From: Nocardioides sp. | Lineage (GTDB): Bacteria > Actinomycetota > Actinomycetes > Propionibacteriales > Nocardioidaceae | Assembly (NCBI GenBank): GCA_025924815.1 | Contig: JAICHQ010000004.1 | Location: 1 to 64,000 of the forward strand | Direction of reading: 5' to 3' | DNA length: 64,000 bases | In this document: positions 25,706 through 32,980 of the stretch, in pieces | Layout of the letters: the number at the start of each line of letters is the position of its first letter | How positions within the stretch are numbered: position 1 is the first letter of the stretch | Position numbers and translations under genes: made by a program | The notes under the pieces: generated by a model | What the model saw: the letters and a program-made list of their open reading frames with translations, nothing else | Told to the model about the DNA's origin: nothing | The model's database searches: none

Positions 25706-26625
25706 CAGAAGTAGCCCTCTTTCTTCCGGTCCTCCATGGCTGCCTCGGAGAACCGGTCGTCGCCACGCGTCGCGCCGCGTTCGGTGACGCGGGCGACGGC
25801 GATCTCGTCGATGATCTTGTCGAGGGTGTCGGCCTCGGACTCGACGCACCCGGTGAGGGTCAGGTCGCCGACCGTGCGGAAGCGCACGGTCTTCTCGACG
25901 ACCTGCTCGCCGGGCTTGAGCGGGTTGAAGTCGCTCTCGGTCAGCCACATCCCGTCGCGGTTGAACACCCGCCGCGTGTGGGAGAAGTAGATGGAGGGGA
26001 TCTCGATCTGCTCGTGCCCGATGTAGTGCCAGATGTCGAGCTCGGTCCAGTTCGACAGCGGGAACACGCGCATGTGCTCGCCCCCGTGGAGCTTGCCGTT
26101 GTAGAGGCTCCAGAGCTCGGGGCGCTGGTTCTTCGGGTCCCACTGGCCGAAGTCGTCGCGGTGGGAGTAGACGCGCTCCTTGGCACGGGCCTTCTCCTCG
26201 TCCCTACGACCGCCGCCGAAGAGGGCGGTGAAGCCGTTCTCCTCGACCGCGTTGAGCAGGGTGCCGATCTGGAGCCGGTTGCGGCTGGTCTTGCCGTCGT
26301 CGACCACCACGCCGTTCGCGATGGCGTCCTCGACGCGGGCCACCACCAGGTGCGCGCCCAGCCGCTGGACCCAGTTGTCGCGGGCGGTCAGCACCTCAGG
26401 GAAGTCGTAGCCGGTGTCGATCTGCAGCACCGGGAACGGGAGCTTGGCCGGGTAGAAGGCCTTCTCCGCCAACCGGAGCATCACGATCGAGTCCTTGCCG
26501 CCGGAGCACATCAGTGCCGGCTTCTCGAACTCGGCAGCGGCCTCGCGGAAGATGTGGATCGACTCGGCCTCCAGCTGGTCGAGCTGGCTCAGCTGGTAGT
26601 CGACGTGCGTCGCTGGAGCAGTCAT
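25705..26625 (-). CDS. cysD: Sulfate adenylyltransferase subunit 2
   Basis: 306-residue catalytic subunit of ATP sulfurylase. The PP-loop is CSGGKDSIVMLRLAEKAFYP near residue 39. Other family stretches are VLQIDTGYDFPEV, FGGGRRDEEKARAKERVYSHRD, FPLSNWTELDIWHYI and TGCVESEADTL; it ends EDRKKEGYF. A TAGCAT box on the reverse strand (26667-26662) is a candidate -10. It is divergent from the PqqD-like gene. No cysH or cysI follows, so the APS made here is not obviously committed to reduction. Confidence 0.96.
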   Translation of the reverse strand: MTAPATHVDYQLSQLDQLEAESIHIFREAAAEFEKPALMCSGGKDSIVMLRLAEKAFYPAKLPFPVLQIDTGYDFPEVLTARDNWVQRLGAHLVVARVEDAIANGVVVDDGKTSRNRLQIGTLLNAVEENGFTALFGGGRRDEEKARAKERVYSHRDDFGQWDPKNQRPELWSLYNGKLHGGEHMRVFPLSNWTELDIWHYIGHEQIEIPSIYFSHTRRVFNRDGMWLTESDFNPLKPGEQVVEKTVRFRTVGDLTLTGCVESEADTLDKIIDEIAVARVTERGATRGDDRFSEAAMEDRKKEGYF

Positions 26626-26687
26626 CAGGATGCGGCGGCCTCTCGGTGGGACAGAGTGGACATGCTATCGGCGGAAGCGGCCGGGCC

Positions 26688-26693
26688 TAAACT
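26688..26693 (+). promoter_or_regulatory. -10 box TAAACT of the second PqqD-like gene
   Basis: TAAACT lies six bases before GTG 26700 with no ribosome site between, which indicates a leaderless start and helps validate this small gene. Confidence 0.5.
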
Positions 26694-26699
26694 CGGCGC

Positions 26700-27041
26700 G
26701 TGGCCGACAGTGCGAGCGCGGGCGCCGAGAGCGGGCCCGGTGCGTATGACGCGGCCCGCGCGGCGACCACCGTCTGGCGGCGCGCCACAAGCGCGGCGTA
26801 CGTCGAGTCCCCGGAGCGCGTGGTCGTCCTCGACCTGGACCACCTCGACCGATCGCCCGTCGTCTTCGAGGGCTCGGCGGCCCAGGTGTGGGCCTGCGTC
26901 GACGGTGACCGCACGGAGAGCGAGATCGTCAGTGACCTCGCCGAGGCCTTCGAGGTCCCCGCCGAGGAGGTCGCGGCCGATGTGCGCCAGTTCGTGGACC
27001 GGCTACACGACCTGGGACTCATCGTCGACAGCGGCGGGTGA
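26700..27041 (+). CDS. Stand-alone PqqD-like protein
   Basis: 113 residues: a variable N-terminal tail, then a PqqD-type domain from about residue 22 (VWRRATSAAYVESPERVVVLDLDHLD) with FEGSAAQVWACVDGDRTESEIVSDLAEAFEV and a C-terminal helix ending LHDLGLIVD. It is a second member of this fold after 14329. No radical SAM enzyme or precursor peptide is near; the neighbours are cysDN and a sulfite-exporter-type gene. Its last 39 bases overlap the convergent transporter gene. Function unknown. Confidence 0.72.
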   Translation: MADSASAGAESGPGAYDAARAATTVWRRATSAAYVESPERVVVLDLDHLDRSPVVFEGSAAQVWACVDGDRTESEIVSDLAEAFEVPAEEVAADVRQFVDRLHDLGLIVDSGG

Positions 27042-28040
27042 GGTCGCCACCGTGTCGGCGGGGCGGCGTTCACCCTCGATCTCGGCGACGGTCGGTGCCC
27101 CGAACATCGGCAGCCCCTGCGTGCGGCGGATCCCACCCCAGACGAACGGCAGGACGACGACCATCGCCACGCCGACCAGTGCGATGAACACCGGGTGCGT
27201 CTGGTCCTCGCCGGCGCCGAGCGGGCCCCAGCCGGACTTGTCGAGCAGGGCGAGGCCCGACATCGTGAGCACGATGACGATGCCGCGACGGATGACCGAC
27301 TGCGGCACCCGCGGGGCGATCCGGCTGCCGAGGACGGTGCCGGGCACGGAGCCGATCACCAGGGGCACCAGGATGCTCCAGTCGAGCCCGTTGAGGACGA
27401 TGTTGGAGATGGCCGCCGCCATCACCAGCGGAACGGCCTGCACCAGGTCGGTGCCCACCAGTCGGAGCGCGGACAGTCCGGGATAGAGCATCACCAGGGC
27501 GATCATGATCACCGATCCCGAGCCGACGCTCGTGACGCCGACCAGGAGGCCGCCCAGCGCACCGACGCCCAGGGTCACCAGTGGCCGGATCGTGGGGTCG
27601 GGGTCCGGCCTGACGCCGCCGCCGTGCACCTGGCGCAGGTTGAAGACCAGGCGGAGGGCGTACGTCGCGGCCGCGAGCAGCAGCGCGAACCCGATGCACT
27701 TCTTCAGCAGCGTGTCCAGGTCGTCGGTGGTCGGGCCGGCGACCTGGTGGATGATCCAGGGCCCCGCCAACGCGAACGGCACCGACCCGAGGATCAGCCA
27801 CTTGGCGAGCGTCCAGTTGGGCTTGCCGCTCTTGGCGTGCGTGAGCGCGCCGCCGGTCTTGTAGATCGCAGCCGCGGTCAGGTCGGCGGTCACGACCGTC
27901 GACGCACCGCCGACCCCGAGGAAGATCAGGGCCGGCGTCATCAGGGCGCCGCCCCCCATCCCGGTCAGGCCGACGATCGAGCCGACGACGAACGCGGCGG
28001 CGATGATCGAGACGAAGTCGGAGGTGAGCCAGCCACCCAT
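27003..28040 (-). CDS. TauE/SafE-family transporter, paralogue 1
   Basis: 345-residue membrane protein with about eight helices. TauE/SafE proteins are linked to export of sulfite, sulfoacetate or other anions. It shows the family's GLTGMGGGALMTPALIFLGVGG near residue 24 and the inverted second-half counterpart GALGGLLVGVTSVGSGSVIM. It is a close tandem paralogue of the gene at 28117. It has its own promoter and an mRNA hairpin that can cover its ribosome site, so the two copies are separately controlled. Sulfite as substrate is inferred from the cys neighbours. Confidence 0.87.
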   Translation of the reverse strand: MGGWLTSDFVSIIAAAFVVGSIVGLTGMGGGALMTPALIFLGVGGASTVVTADLTAAAIYKTGGALTHAKSGKPNWTLAKWLILGSVPFALAGPWIIHQVAGPTTDDLDTLLKKCIGFALLLAAATYALRLVFNLRQVHGGGVRPDPDPTIRPLVTLGVGALGGLLVGVTSVGSGSVIMIALVMLYPGLSALRLVGTDLVQAVPLVMAAAISNIVLNGLDWSILVPLVIGSVPGTVLGSRIAPRVPQSVIRRGIVIVLTMSGLALLDKSGWGPLGAGEDQTHPVFIALVGVAMVVVLPFVWGGIRRTQGLPMFGAPTVAEIEGERRPADTVATSPAAVDDESQVV

Positions 28041-28049
28041 GGGCGCGTT

Positions 28050-28063
28050 CCTTCCATTGAAGG
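28050..28063 (-). promoter_or_regulatory. Hairpin over the transporter 1 ribosome site
   Basis: CCTTC-CATT-GAAGG. In the mRNA the GGAAGG ribosome-binding sequence is one arm, so folding would reduce translation. Confidence 0.4.
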
Positions 28064-28078
28064 CTTGGTAAGGCGCCT

Positions 28079-28107
28079 AAGTTAACTGTTTGACTTGAGT
28101 TTGTCGA
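28079..28107 (-). promoter_or_regulatory. Promoter of transporter 1
   Basis: Reverse strand: TCGACA (28107-28102), a 17-base spacer, and TAACTT (28084-28079). The perfect palindrome AGGCGCCT at 28071-28078 lies at the predicted start site and may be an operator. The patch is notably AT-rich for this genome. Confidence 0.5.
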
Positions 28108-28116
28108 GCGCCCGCA

Positions 28117-29154
28117 CTACGGGAGCTGGGTCGTGTCGTCCCCGTCACCCGAGACCGTCCGGTGCGGGGCGGCGCCGGGATCACCCTCGAGCTCGGCGAC
28201 GGTCGGCGCCCCGAACATGGGGAGACCCTCGGTACGCCGGATCGCTCCCCAGGCCAGCGGCACGAGGACGACCATGGCGACGCCCACGCCCGCCACGAGG
28301 AACGGGTGCGTGTCATCCTTCCCGGCGCCCAGCGGGGCCCAACGGGACTTGTCCAGGAGAGCTACCCCGGACATCGTCAGCACCGCGACGATGCCGCGAC
28401 GGATGTAGGACTGCGGAACCCTCGGGGCCAGGCGTGCGCCGACCACGGTGCCGGGGGTGGACCCGAGCACCAGTGGGATGAGGATGTGCCAGTCCAACCC
28501 GTTGATCACGATGTTCGACACAGCCGCCGCTAGCACGAGTGGCACCGCCTGGACGAGATCCGTCCCGACCAGGCGGACGGGTGACAGGCCGGGGTACAGC
28601 ATCAGCAGGGCGATCATGATCACCGACCCCGCGCCGACGCTGGTGACGCCGACCAGGAGACCGCCGAGCGCCCCGACGCACAAGGTGACCAAGGGCCGGA
28701 TGGTGGGGTCGGGGTCCGCGCGTTCGCGATCGGGGTCGTGGGTGCGCCGCAGGTTGACGTAGAGACGCAGGGCGTAGGTCGCCGCCGCGAAGAGCAGCGC
28801 GAAGCCGATGCACTCCAGGAGGAGGTCGTTCAAGGAGCCGGGGTCACCCCCCGCGATCAGGTGGATGAGCCAGGGTCCGCACAGGGCGGCCGGCACCGAG
28901 CCGATGACCAGCCACATGGCGAGCGTCATGTTCGGTGAGCCCTGGCGTGCGTGGGTCACCGCGCCGGCACTTCTGGAGATGGCAGCGGCCGTGAGGTCGG
29001 CCGTGACCACGGCGGACGCACCTCCCACGCCCAGGAAGATCAGGGCCGGCGTCATCAGGGCGCCGCCCCCCATCCCGGTCAGACCGACCACGATGCCGAC
29101 CACGAAACCGGCGGCGATGATCGAGTAGAAGTCGGTGGTGAGCCAGCTGCCCAT
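28117..29154 (-). CDS. TauE/SafE-family transporter, paralogue 2
   Basis: 345 residues, the same length as the downstream paralogue, with long identical runs such as GLTGMGGGALMTPALIFLG and RLVGTDLVQAVPLV. This indicates tandem duplication within the locus. Differences cluster in the loop after helix three (ARQGSPNMTLAMWL against the other copy's AKSGKPNWTLAKWL) and in the C-terminal tail. Roughly eight transmembrane helices. It follows the APS-kinase/phosphatase gene across a 66-base gap holding a GC hairpin and a dispersed repeat. The substrate is unproven. Confidence 0.87.
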   Translation of the reverse strand: MGSWLTTDFYSIIAAGFVVGIVVGLTGMGGGALMTPALIFLGVGGASAVVTADLTAAAISRSAGAVTHARQGSPNMTLAMWLVIGSVPAALCGPWLIHLIAGGDPGSLNDLLLECIGFALLFAAATYALRLYVNLRRTHDPDRERADPDPTIRPLVTLCVGALGGLLVGVTSVGAGSVIMIALLMLYPGLSPVRLVGTDLVQAVPLVLAAAVSNIVINGLDWHILIPLVLGSTPGTVVGARLAPRVPQSYIRRGIVAVLTMSGVALLDKSRWAPLGAGKDDTHPFLVAGVGVAMVVLVPLAWGAIRRTEGLPMFGAPTVAELEGDPGAAPHRTVSGDGDDTTQLP

Positions 29155-29174
29155 GCGCGGGATCCTTGCAGACC

Positions 29175-29189
29175 GGCCCGGATCGGGCC
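29175..29189. terminator. Possible GC hairpin between cysC-PTP and transporter 2
   Basis: GGCCCG-GAT-CGGGCC, a six-pair stem 30-45 bases past the cysC-PTP stop. It has no T-run, so its role as a terminator is tentative. Confidence 0.3.
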
Positions 29190-29192
29190 CGC

Positions 29193-29215
29193 GGTCTCGA
29201 CCAGCTCGACCGACG
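29193..29215. repeat. Dispersed short repeat, copy C (intergenic)
   Basis: GGTCTCGAC, then C, then AGCTCGACCGACG. It lies directly after the cysC-PTP stop codon, unlike copies A and B, which are inside genes. Confidence 0.7.
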
Positions 29216-29220
29216 CGGCC

Positions 29221-30960
29221 TCAGGCGCGGAGGCGGTCCACGACCACGGCGAGCAGGTCCTCCATCTGCACCGCGGCGCGAGCAGCAGCCTCGGGACCGC
29301 GCCGGTAGGGGTCGGCGATGTCGTGGTCGGGCGAGGCCGGGACACGGCGTACGGCGAGGGCGGCGATCAGGTCACGACCGCGCAGGGCGGGATCGACCGC
29401 TCGGGCGCTGGCCACGAACTGCCCGAGCGTGAAGGTCTTGCGAAACGCCGCCGGCCGGTCCTCGAGGAGCCGGGTCCGGTGGCCGGCCTCGGCCGTGAGC
29501 ACGAGGTCGGCGTCGTCCACGAGGTCTCCGGTCACCGGGCGGCTGCGGAACGCCGTGTGGTCGGTGCCGTGCCGGGCGAACTCCGCCTCCATCGTGTCGC
29601 TGGCCGGCTCCGCGTCGAACCCGTGGGTGCCGGCGCTGCTCACGACCACGCCGGAGTCGGCGCCGAGCAGCTGGCGGGCCCGGAGCTCGAGGTACGGCGA
29701 GCGGCAGATGTTGGCGGTGCAGACGAACAGCACCCGGATCGGTGACGCGGCCGCGGTCTCGGTGGGGTCGACCGCCGGGGGGTCGAGGGCGACGTAGCCC
29801 GCCTTGACCAGGGCCTGCAGCACCACGTCCCGGCACGCCTCGATCGTGCGACCGGTCGTGTCGATGCGGAGGTCGGCGTCGGCGGGCACCTCGTACGGCG
29901 AGGAGATGCCGGTGAACTCGGGGATCTCGCCGCGTCGCGCCTTGGCGTAGAGACCCTTCCGGTCGCGTCGCTCGCACTCCTCCAGCGGGGTGGCGACGTG
30001 CACCAGGAAGAAGGCGCCGCCGGCCGCGGCGGTCATCGCGCGCACGTCCTGCCGGGTGGCGTCGAACGGCGCGATCGGGCTGCAGACGGCCGTCCCGCCA
30101 TGCCGCGAGATCTCGGCGGCGACCCAGCCGATGCGCCTGATGTTGGTCTCGCGGTCCTCGCGGCTGAACGTGAGGCCGGCCGACAGGTTCCGGCGTACGA
30201 CGTCGCCGTCGAGGCTGGTGATCGTGCGCTCGCCTGCCTCGAGCAGGGTGTCGATCACGGCCTGTGCGACCGTCGACTTGCCGCTGCCGGAGAGGCCGGT
30301 GAAGAACAGCACGAGGCCGCGCCGGTCCGGGCCCGGCTGGTCCGCCTCGACGATCGCGGCGATGTCGTCGGGGTAGTCGCCATCGGTGTCGCCGAGGGCC
30401 AGCACGGGGTCGTCGCCGGCGTACGCCGTGGTCACACGCACGCCGAGCTCGTGGTCGGCCGCGGGGTCGCCGTGCGCGGCCAGCGGCACGGCCACGACGC
30501 CGCTGTCGGGGACGCGGCGCGCGGCGGCCAGTGAGGCACGAAGCAGAGCGACGGGCGACAGCTCCGGCGTGCCCGGCCCGGTCAGAGCCAGCAGGACGAC
30601 CGGGGTACCGAGGTCGCGCAGCCGGTCGATCTCGTCCTCGGTGAGGGCGTCGACGACGGGGACGAACGTCGCGCCGGCGTACCGCTCGCGGACCTGTGCG
30701 GGAGACAGGTGCAGCCGGCGGAACGGGCCGTGCTGCGCGTGCGTCAGCGGCTCGACGGAGCCATCCGGGTGGAGCGTGGCCAGGGGCAGGCCCTCGGGGT
30801 CGACCAGCTCGACGTCCAGGCCGACGAGCCCCTCGGGCAGCTCGAGCGTGAGCGGCGAGCCCGGCTGGTTGAAGCCGGTGAGCGGCGCGAGGGCACCACC
30901 GGTGAGGAGCTCGAGGTCGGCCAGCTCCCGCGGTGTCGGACAGTGTTGGGGCGTCGGCAC
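29221..30960 (-). CDS. APS kinase fused to low-molecular-weight protein tyrosine phosphatase
   Basis: 579 residues in three parts. Residues 1-200 resemble the N-terminal domain of ATP sulfurylase (LELLTGGALAPLTGFNQPG) but lack the catalytic half. Residues 213-390 are APS kinase: P-loop GLSGSGKST 222-230, DGDVVRRNLSAGLTFSREDR and APFDATRQDVRAM; it makes PAPS. Residues 408-579 are a low-molecular-weight tyrosine phosphatase with loop CTANICRSP (nucleophile Cys414, Arg420) and general acid Asp550 in DIADP. Homologous phosphatases dephosphorylate BY-kinases. GTG 30960 has CAGGAT six bases upstream. The combination is unusual and suggests control of sulfate activation together with polysaccharide assembly. 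Confidence 0.9.
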   Translation of the reverse strand: MPTPQHCPTPRELADLELLTGGALAPLTGFNQPGSPLTLELPEGLVGLDVELVDPEGLPLATLHPDGSVEPLTHAQHGPFRRLHLSPAQVRERYAGATFVPVVDALTEDEIDRLRDLGTPVVLLALTGPGTPELSPVALLRASLAAARRVPDSGVVAVPLAAHGDPAADHELGVRVTTAYAGDDPVLALGDTDGDYPDDIAAIVEADQPGPDRRGLVLFFTGLSGSGKSTVAQAVIDTLLEAGERTITSLDGDVVRRNLSAGLTFSREDRETNIRRIGWVAAEISRHGGTAVCSPIAPFDATRQDVRAMTAAAGGAFFLVHVATPLEECERRDRKGLYAKARRGEIPEFTGISSPYEVPADADLRIDTTGRTIEACRDVVLQALVKAGYVALDPPAVDPTETAAASPIRVLFVCTANICRSPYLELRARQLLGADSGVVVSSAGTHGFDAEPASDTMEAEFARHGTDHTAFRSRPVTGDLVDDADLVLTAEAGHRTRLLEDRPAAFRKTFTLGQFVASARAVDPALRGRDLIAALAVRRVPASPDHDIADPYRRGPEAAARAAVQMEDLLAVVVDRLRA

Positions 30961-31090
30961 GGCACCATCCTGCCAGCCCGCCGGCGCGCCCCGAGCGGTT
31001 GTGCGGCGGGCCTTGCCCGACCGAGCTGGTCACCGCCGCCGCCTGGTGTCTGGGCCGCGGGGACCCCGACGAACTACCGGAGATGGCCAC

Positions 31091-31096
31091 TAGGGT
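31091..31096 (+). promoter_or_regulatory. -10 box TAGGGT upstream of asparaginase
   Basis: TAGGGT is six bases before GTG 31103, the start of a short upstream frame, and about 54 bases before the asparaginase start. Confidence 0.45.
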
Positions 31097-31102
31097 GGCG
31101 GC

Positions 31103-31153
31103 GTGAGCGCTCGCTGCCGCCCGACCGCTCCTCGATCGGGACCTCGCCGGTGA
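31103..31153 (+). CDS. Possible leaderless upstream ORF, 16 codons
   Basis: Frame GTG AGC GCT CGC ... CGC CGG TGA, 16 residues starting VSARCRP. A -10 box is six bases upstream, and its TGA overlaps the asparaginase GTG as GTGA. Since asparaginase lacks a convincing ribosome site, coupled translation from this frame is plausible. The peptide itself looks unremarkable, and the frame may be coincidental. Confidence 0.35.
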   Translation: MSARCRPTAPRSGPRR

Positions 31154-32124
31154 ACGCCGTCCCGGTCGCGGAGATCGTCCGCAACGGCTTCGTGGAGGGG
31201 CACCACTACGGCTCGGTCGTCGCCCTCGACACCGCCGGCATGCCCGCGTGGTCGGTAGGGGACACCGAGGTGCCGATGCTGCCGCGCTCGTGCAACAAGC
31301 CGGTGCAGGCCCTCGGCATGGTGCGGCTCGGGCTCGACCTCCCCCCGGAGCTGCTCGCGCTCGCCTGTGCCTCGCACTCCGGCGAGCCGTTCCACGTCGA
31401 GGGAGTACGCCGCATTCTCGCCGTGGCCGGGCTGACCGAGTCCGACCTGCAGACGCCGCCCGACTATCCGCTCGACGACGCCGCCCGCGAGGCCCTCGTG
31501 CGTGACGGCGGGGAGCGATCGCCCGTCCTCATGAACTGCTCCGGCAAGCACGCCGCGATGCTCGCCACGTGCGTCGCCAACGGCTGGCCGACGGACACCT
31601 ACCGCGAGCCGGACCACCCCTTGCAGCAGGGGATCGCGGCCACCTTCTCCGACCTGACCGGCGAGCCGATCGCGGTCACCGCGATCGACGGCTGCGGGGC
31701 ACCGCTGTTCTCCACCTCGCTGACCGGGCTCGCCCGTGCCTTCCGCCGGCTCGCCCTCGGCGTGAGCGCGTCCGGCGAGGCCGATCCGGACGCGACCCGC
31801 GTCGCCGGCGCCATCCGCGCCCACCCGGCGTACGTCTCGGGGACGACGCGCGACGAGCTGGCGTTGCTCACCGCGATCCCCGGCGCGATCGGCAAGGCGG
31901 GGGCGGAGGGCTGCTACGCCGTCGCGCTGCCCGACGGCCGGGCCTTCGCGCTCAAGACCGACGACGGGGCCGCCCGCGTACGGCCGGTGCTGATGGCCGA
32001 GGCCCTGCGTCGGTCGGGCGTCCTCGAGGAGGACGGGGTCGACGCGGAGGCCGTCGGCCGGACCGGGCTCGCCGAGCTGCTCGGCGGCGGCCGGCCGGTG
32101 GGCGAGATCCGGGCCGTCTTCTGA
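31150..32124 (+). CDS. Asparaginase (Rhizobium-type, asparaginase II family)
   Basis: 324 residues of the asparaginase family unrelated to the E. coli enzymes. The beta-lactamase-like fold has PRSCNKPVQALGMVRLG, ALACASHSGEPFH, VLMNCSGKHAAMLATC and AIDGCGAPLFSTSL, with the serine, lysine and cysteine residues conserved in this group. It hydrolyses asparagine to aspartate and ammonia. The start GTG 31150 is where similarity begins. It overlaps the small membrane protein gene (TGATG). Confidence 0.88.
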   Translation: MNAVPVAEIVRNGFVEGHHYGSVVALDTAGMPAWSVGDTEVPMLPRSCNKPVQALGMVRLGLDLPPELLALACASHSGEPFHVEGVRRILAVAGLTESDLQTPPDYPLDDAAREALVRDGGERSPVLMNCSGKHAAMLATCVANGWPTDTYREPDHPLQQGIAATFSDLTGEPIAVTAIDGCGAPLFSTSLTGLARAFRRLALGVSASGEADPDATRVAGAIRAHPAYVSGTTRDELALLTAIPGAIGKAGAEGCYAVALPDGRAFALKTDDGAARVRPVLMAEALRRSGVLEEDGVDAEAVGRTGLAELLGGGRPVGEIRAVF

Positions 32125-32387
32125 TGGCTGCCGGGCTCAGTCTCGTACTGCTCGTCCTGGTGGCCTACCTGGCCCCCGGTCGCGGGCTGCCCGGGGGCTG
32201 CGGGCTCGTCGTAGCCGGCATCTTGTGGCTGGCCACGAACAAGGCGATGGAGGGGCCGACCATCGTCCACCTGACCCAAGACCACGGCCTCACGATCGCC
32301 GACCTCTCGGGCCTGACGGCGATCGCGCTGGGCGCCGCGCAGGTCTGGAGATGCGTCTCGCGCGGATCTCGGGACGCGAGCCGGTGA
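32124..32387 (+). CDS. Small two-helix membrane protein
   Basis: 87 residues, two hydrophobic segments (LSLVLLVLVAYLAPGRG and GGCGLVVAGILWLA in the first 40 residues), then a more polar region with HLTQDHGLTIADLSGLTAIALGAAQVW. ATG overlaps the asparaginase stop, so it is translated with it. No family recognised. Actinobacterial asparaginase operons sometimes carry such small proteins, but no role can be assigned. Confidence 0.6.
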   Translation: MAAGLSLVLLVLVAYLAPGRGLPGGCGLVVAGILWLATNKAMEGPTIVHLTQDHGLTIADLSGLTAIALGAAQVWRCVSRGSRDASR

Positions 32388-32518
32388 CCTGGACCTGCGT
32401 GTCCGAGCACGAGGTCTGCGCTTGCACGAGCAAGCAGCGCCGGTTCCGCGAATTCTCCAGGCCCGTCAGGCATCACCGGTGGGATGTGTCGAGGGTCACG
32501 GCTCCCCGTTTTGGAATC

Positions 32519-32536
32519 TGCTAGCTGCTGCTAGCA
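32519..32536. promoter_or_regulatory. Operator-like inverted repeat before the XRE gene
   Basis: TGCTAGC-TGCT-GCTAGCA, perfect seven-base arms, ending 10 bases before ATG 32547. A likely autoregulatory site for the XRE repressor. Confidence 0.55.
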
Positions 32537-32546
32537 CAGTGGACGC

Positions 32547-32918
32547 ATGGCCAGGAGCAAGGTCGGCAAGACCGTCGAGTCGCTCGGCGAGTACCTGCGG
32601 GAGCAGCGGGAGTCGTCCCGGTTGTCCCTGCGCCAGCTCGCCGAGCAGGCCGGCGTCTCCAACCCCTACCTGAGCCAGATCGAACGCGGTCTGCGTCGTC
32701 CGTCGGCCGAGGTGCTCCAGCAGCTGGCCAAGGCCCTGCGGATCTCCGCCGAGCAGCTGTACCTCCGGGCGGGCATCGTCAGCCCCGACCCGGGCATCGG
32801 CGGCTCGGTCGAGCTCGCCGTGCTCGCGGACCCGCTGCTCGACGAGCGGCAGAAGCAGACGCTGCTCGACGTGTACGCGTCGTTCCTGGCGATGAACGCC
32901 GGGAGCGACACCCCATGA
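32547..32918 (+). CDS. XRE-family transcriptional regulator
   Basis: 123 residues. The Cro/CI-type helix-turn-helix spans about residues 13-68 (LGEYLREQRESSRLSLRQLAEQAGVSNPYLSQIERGLRRPSAEVLQQLAKAL), followed by an acidic helical tail. It lies 62 bases before an hbhA-like gene, the same order as Rv0474-hbhA in Mycobacterium tuberculosis. A perfect inverted repeat stands just before its start, so it probably represses itself and perhaps hbhA. Confidence 0.9.
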   Translation: MARSKVGKTVESLGEYLREQRESSRLSLRQLAEQAGVSNPYLSQIERGLRRPSAEVLQQLAKALRISAEQLYLRAGIVSPDPGIGGSVELAVLADPLLDERQKQTLLDVYASFLAMNAGSDTP

Positions 32919-32980
32919 TCGACCGGACGGGCCACCAGGGCCCCTCCGGGACGCGCACCACCCACCAGAAGGAGAACATC

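Noticed and set aside
24455..26143. CysN extended upstream to 562 residues
   Set aside because: The extra N-terminal sequence is the wrong-frame reading of cysD; the GTPase motif belongs near the N-terminus, which ATG 25705 provides.
29221..29820. The C-terminal phosphatase domain as an arsenate reductase
   Set aside because: The loop CTANICRSP with a downstream DP acid fits both families, but there are no ars genes around and a BY-kinase locus is near, so the tyrosine phosphatase reading is preferred.
31103..31153. The upstream frame as an N-terminal extension of asparaginase
   Set aside because: It is in a different frame and ends in TGA overlapping the asparaginase GTG, so it cannot extend the enzyme.
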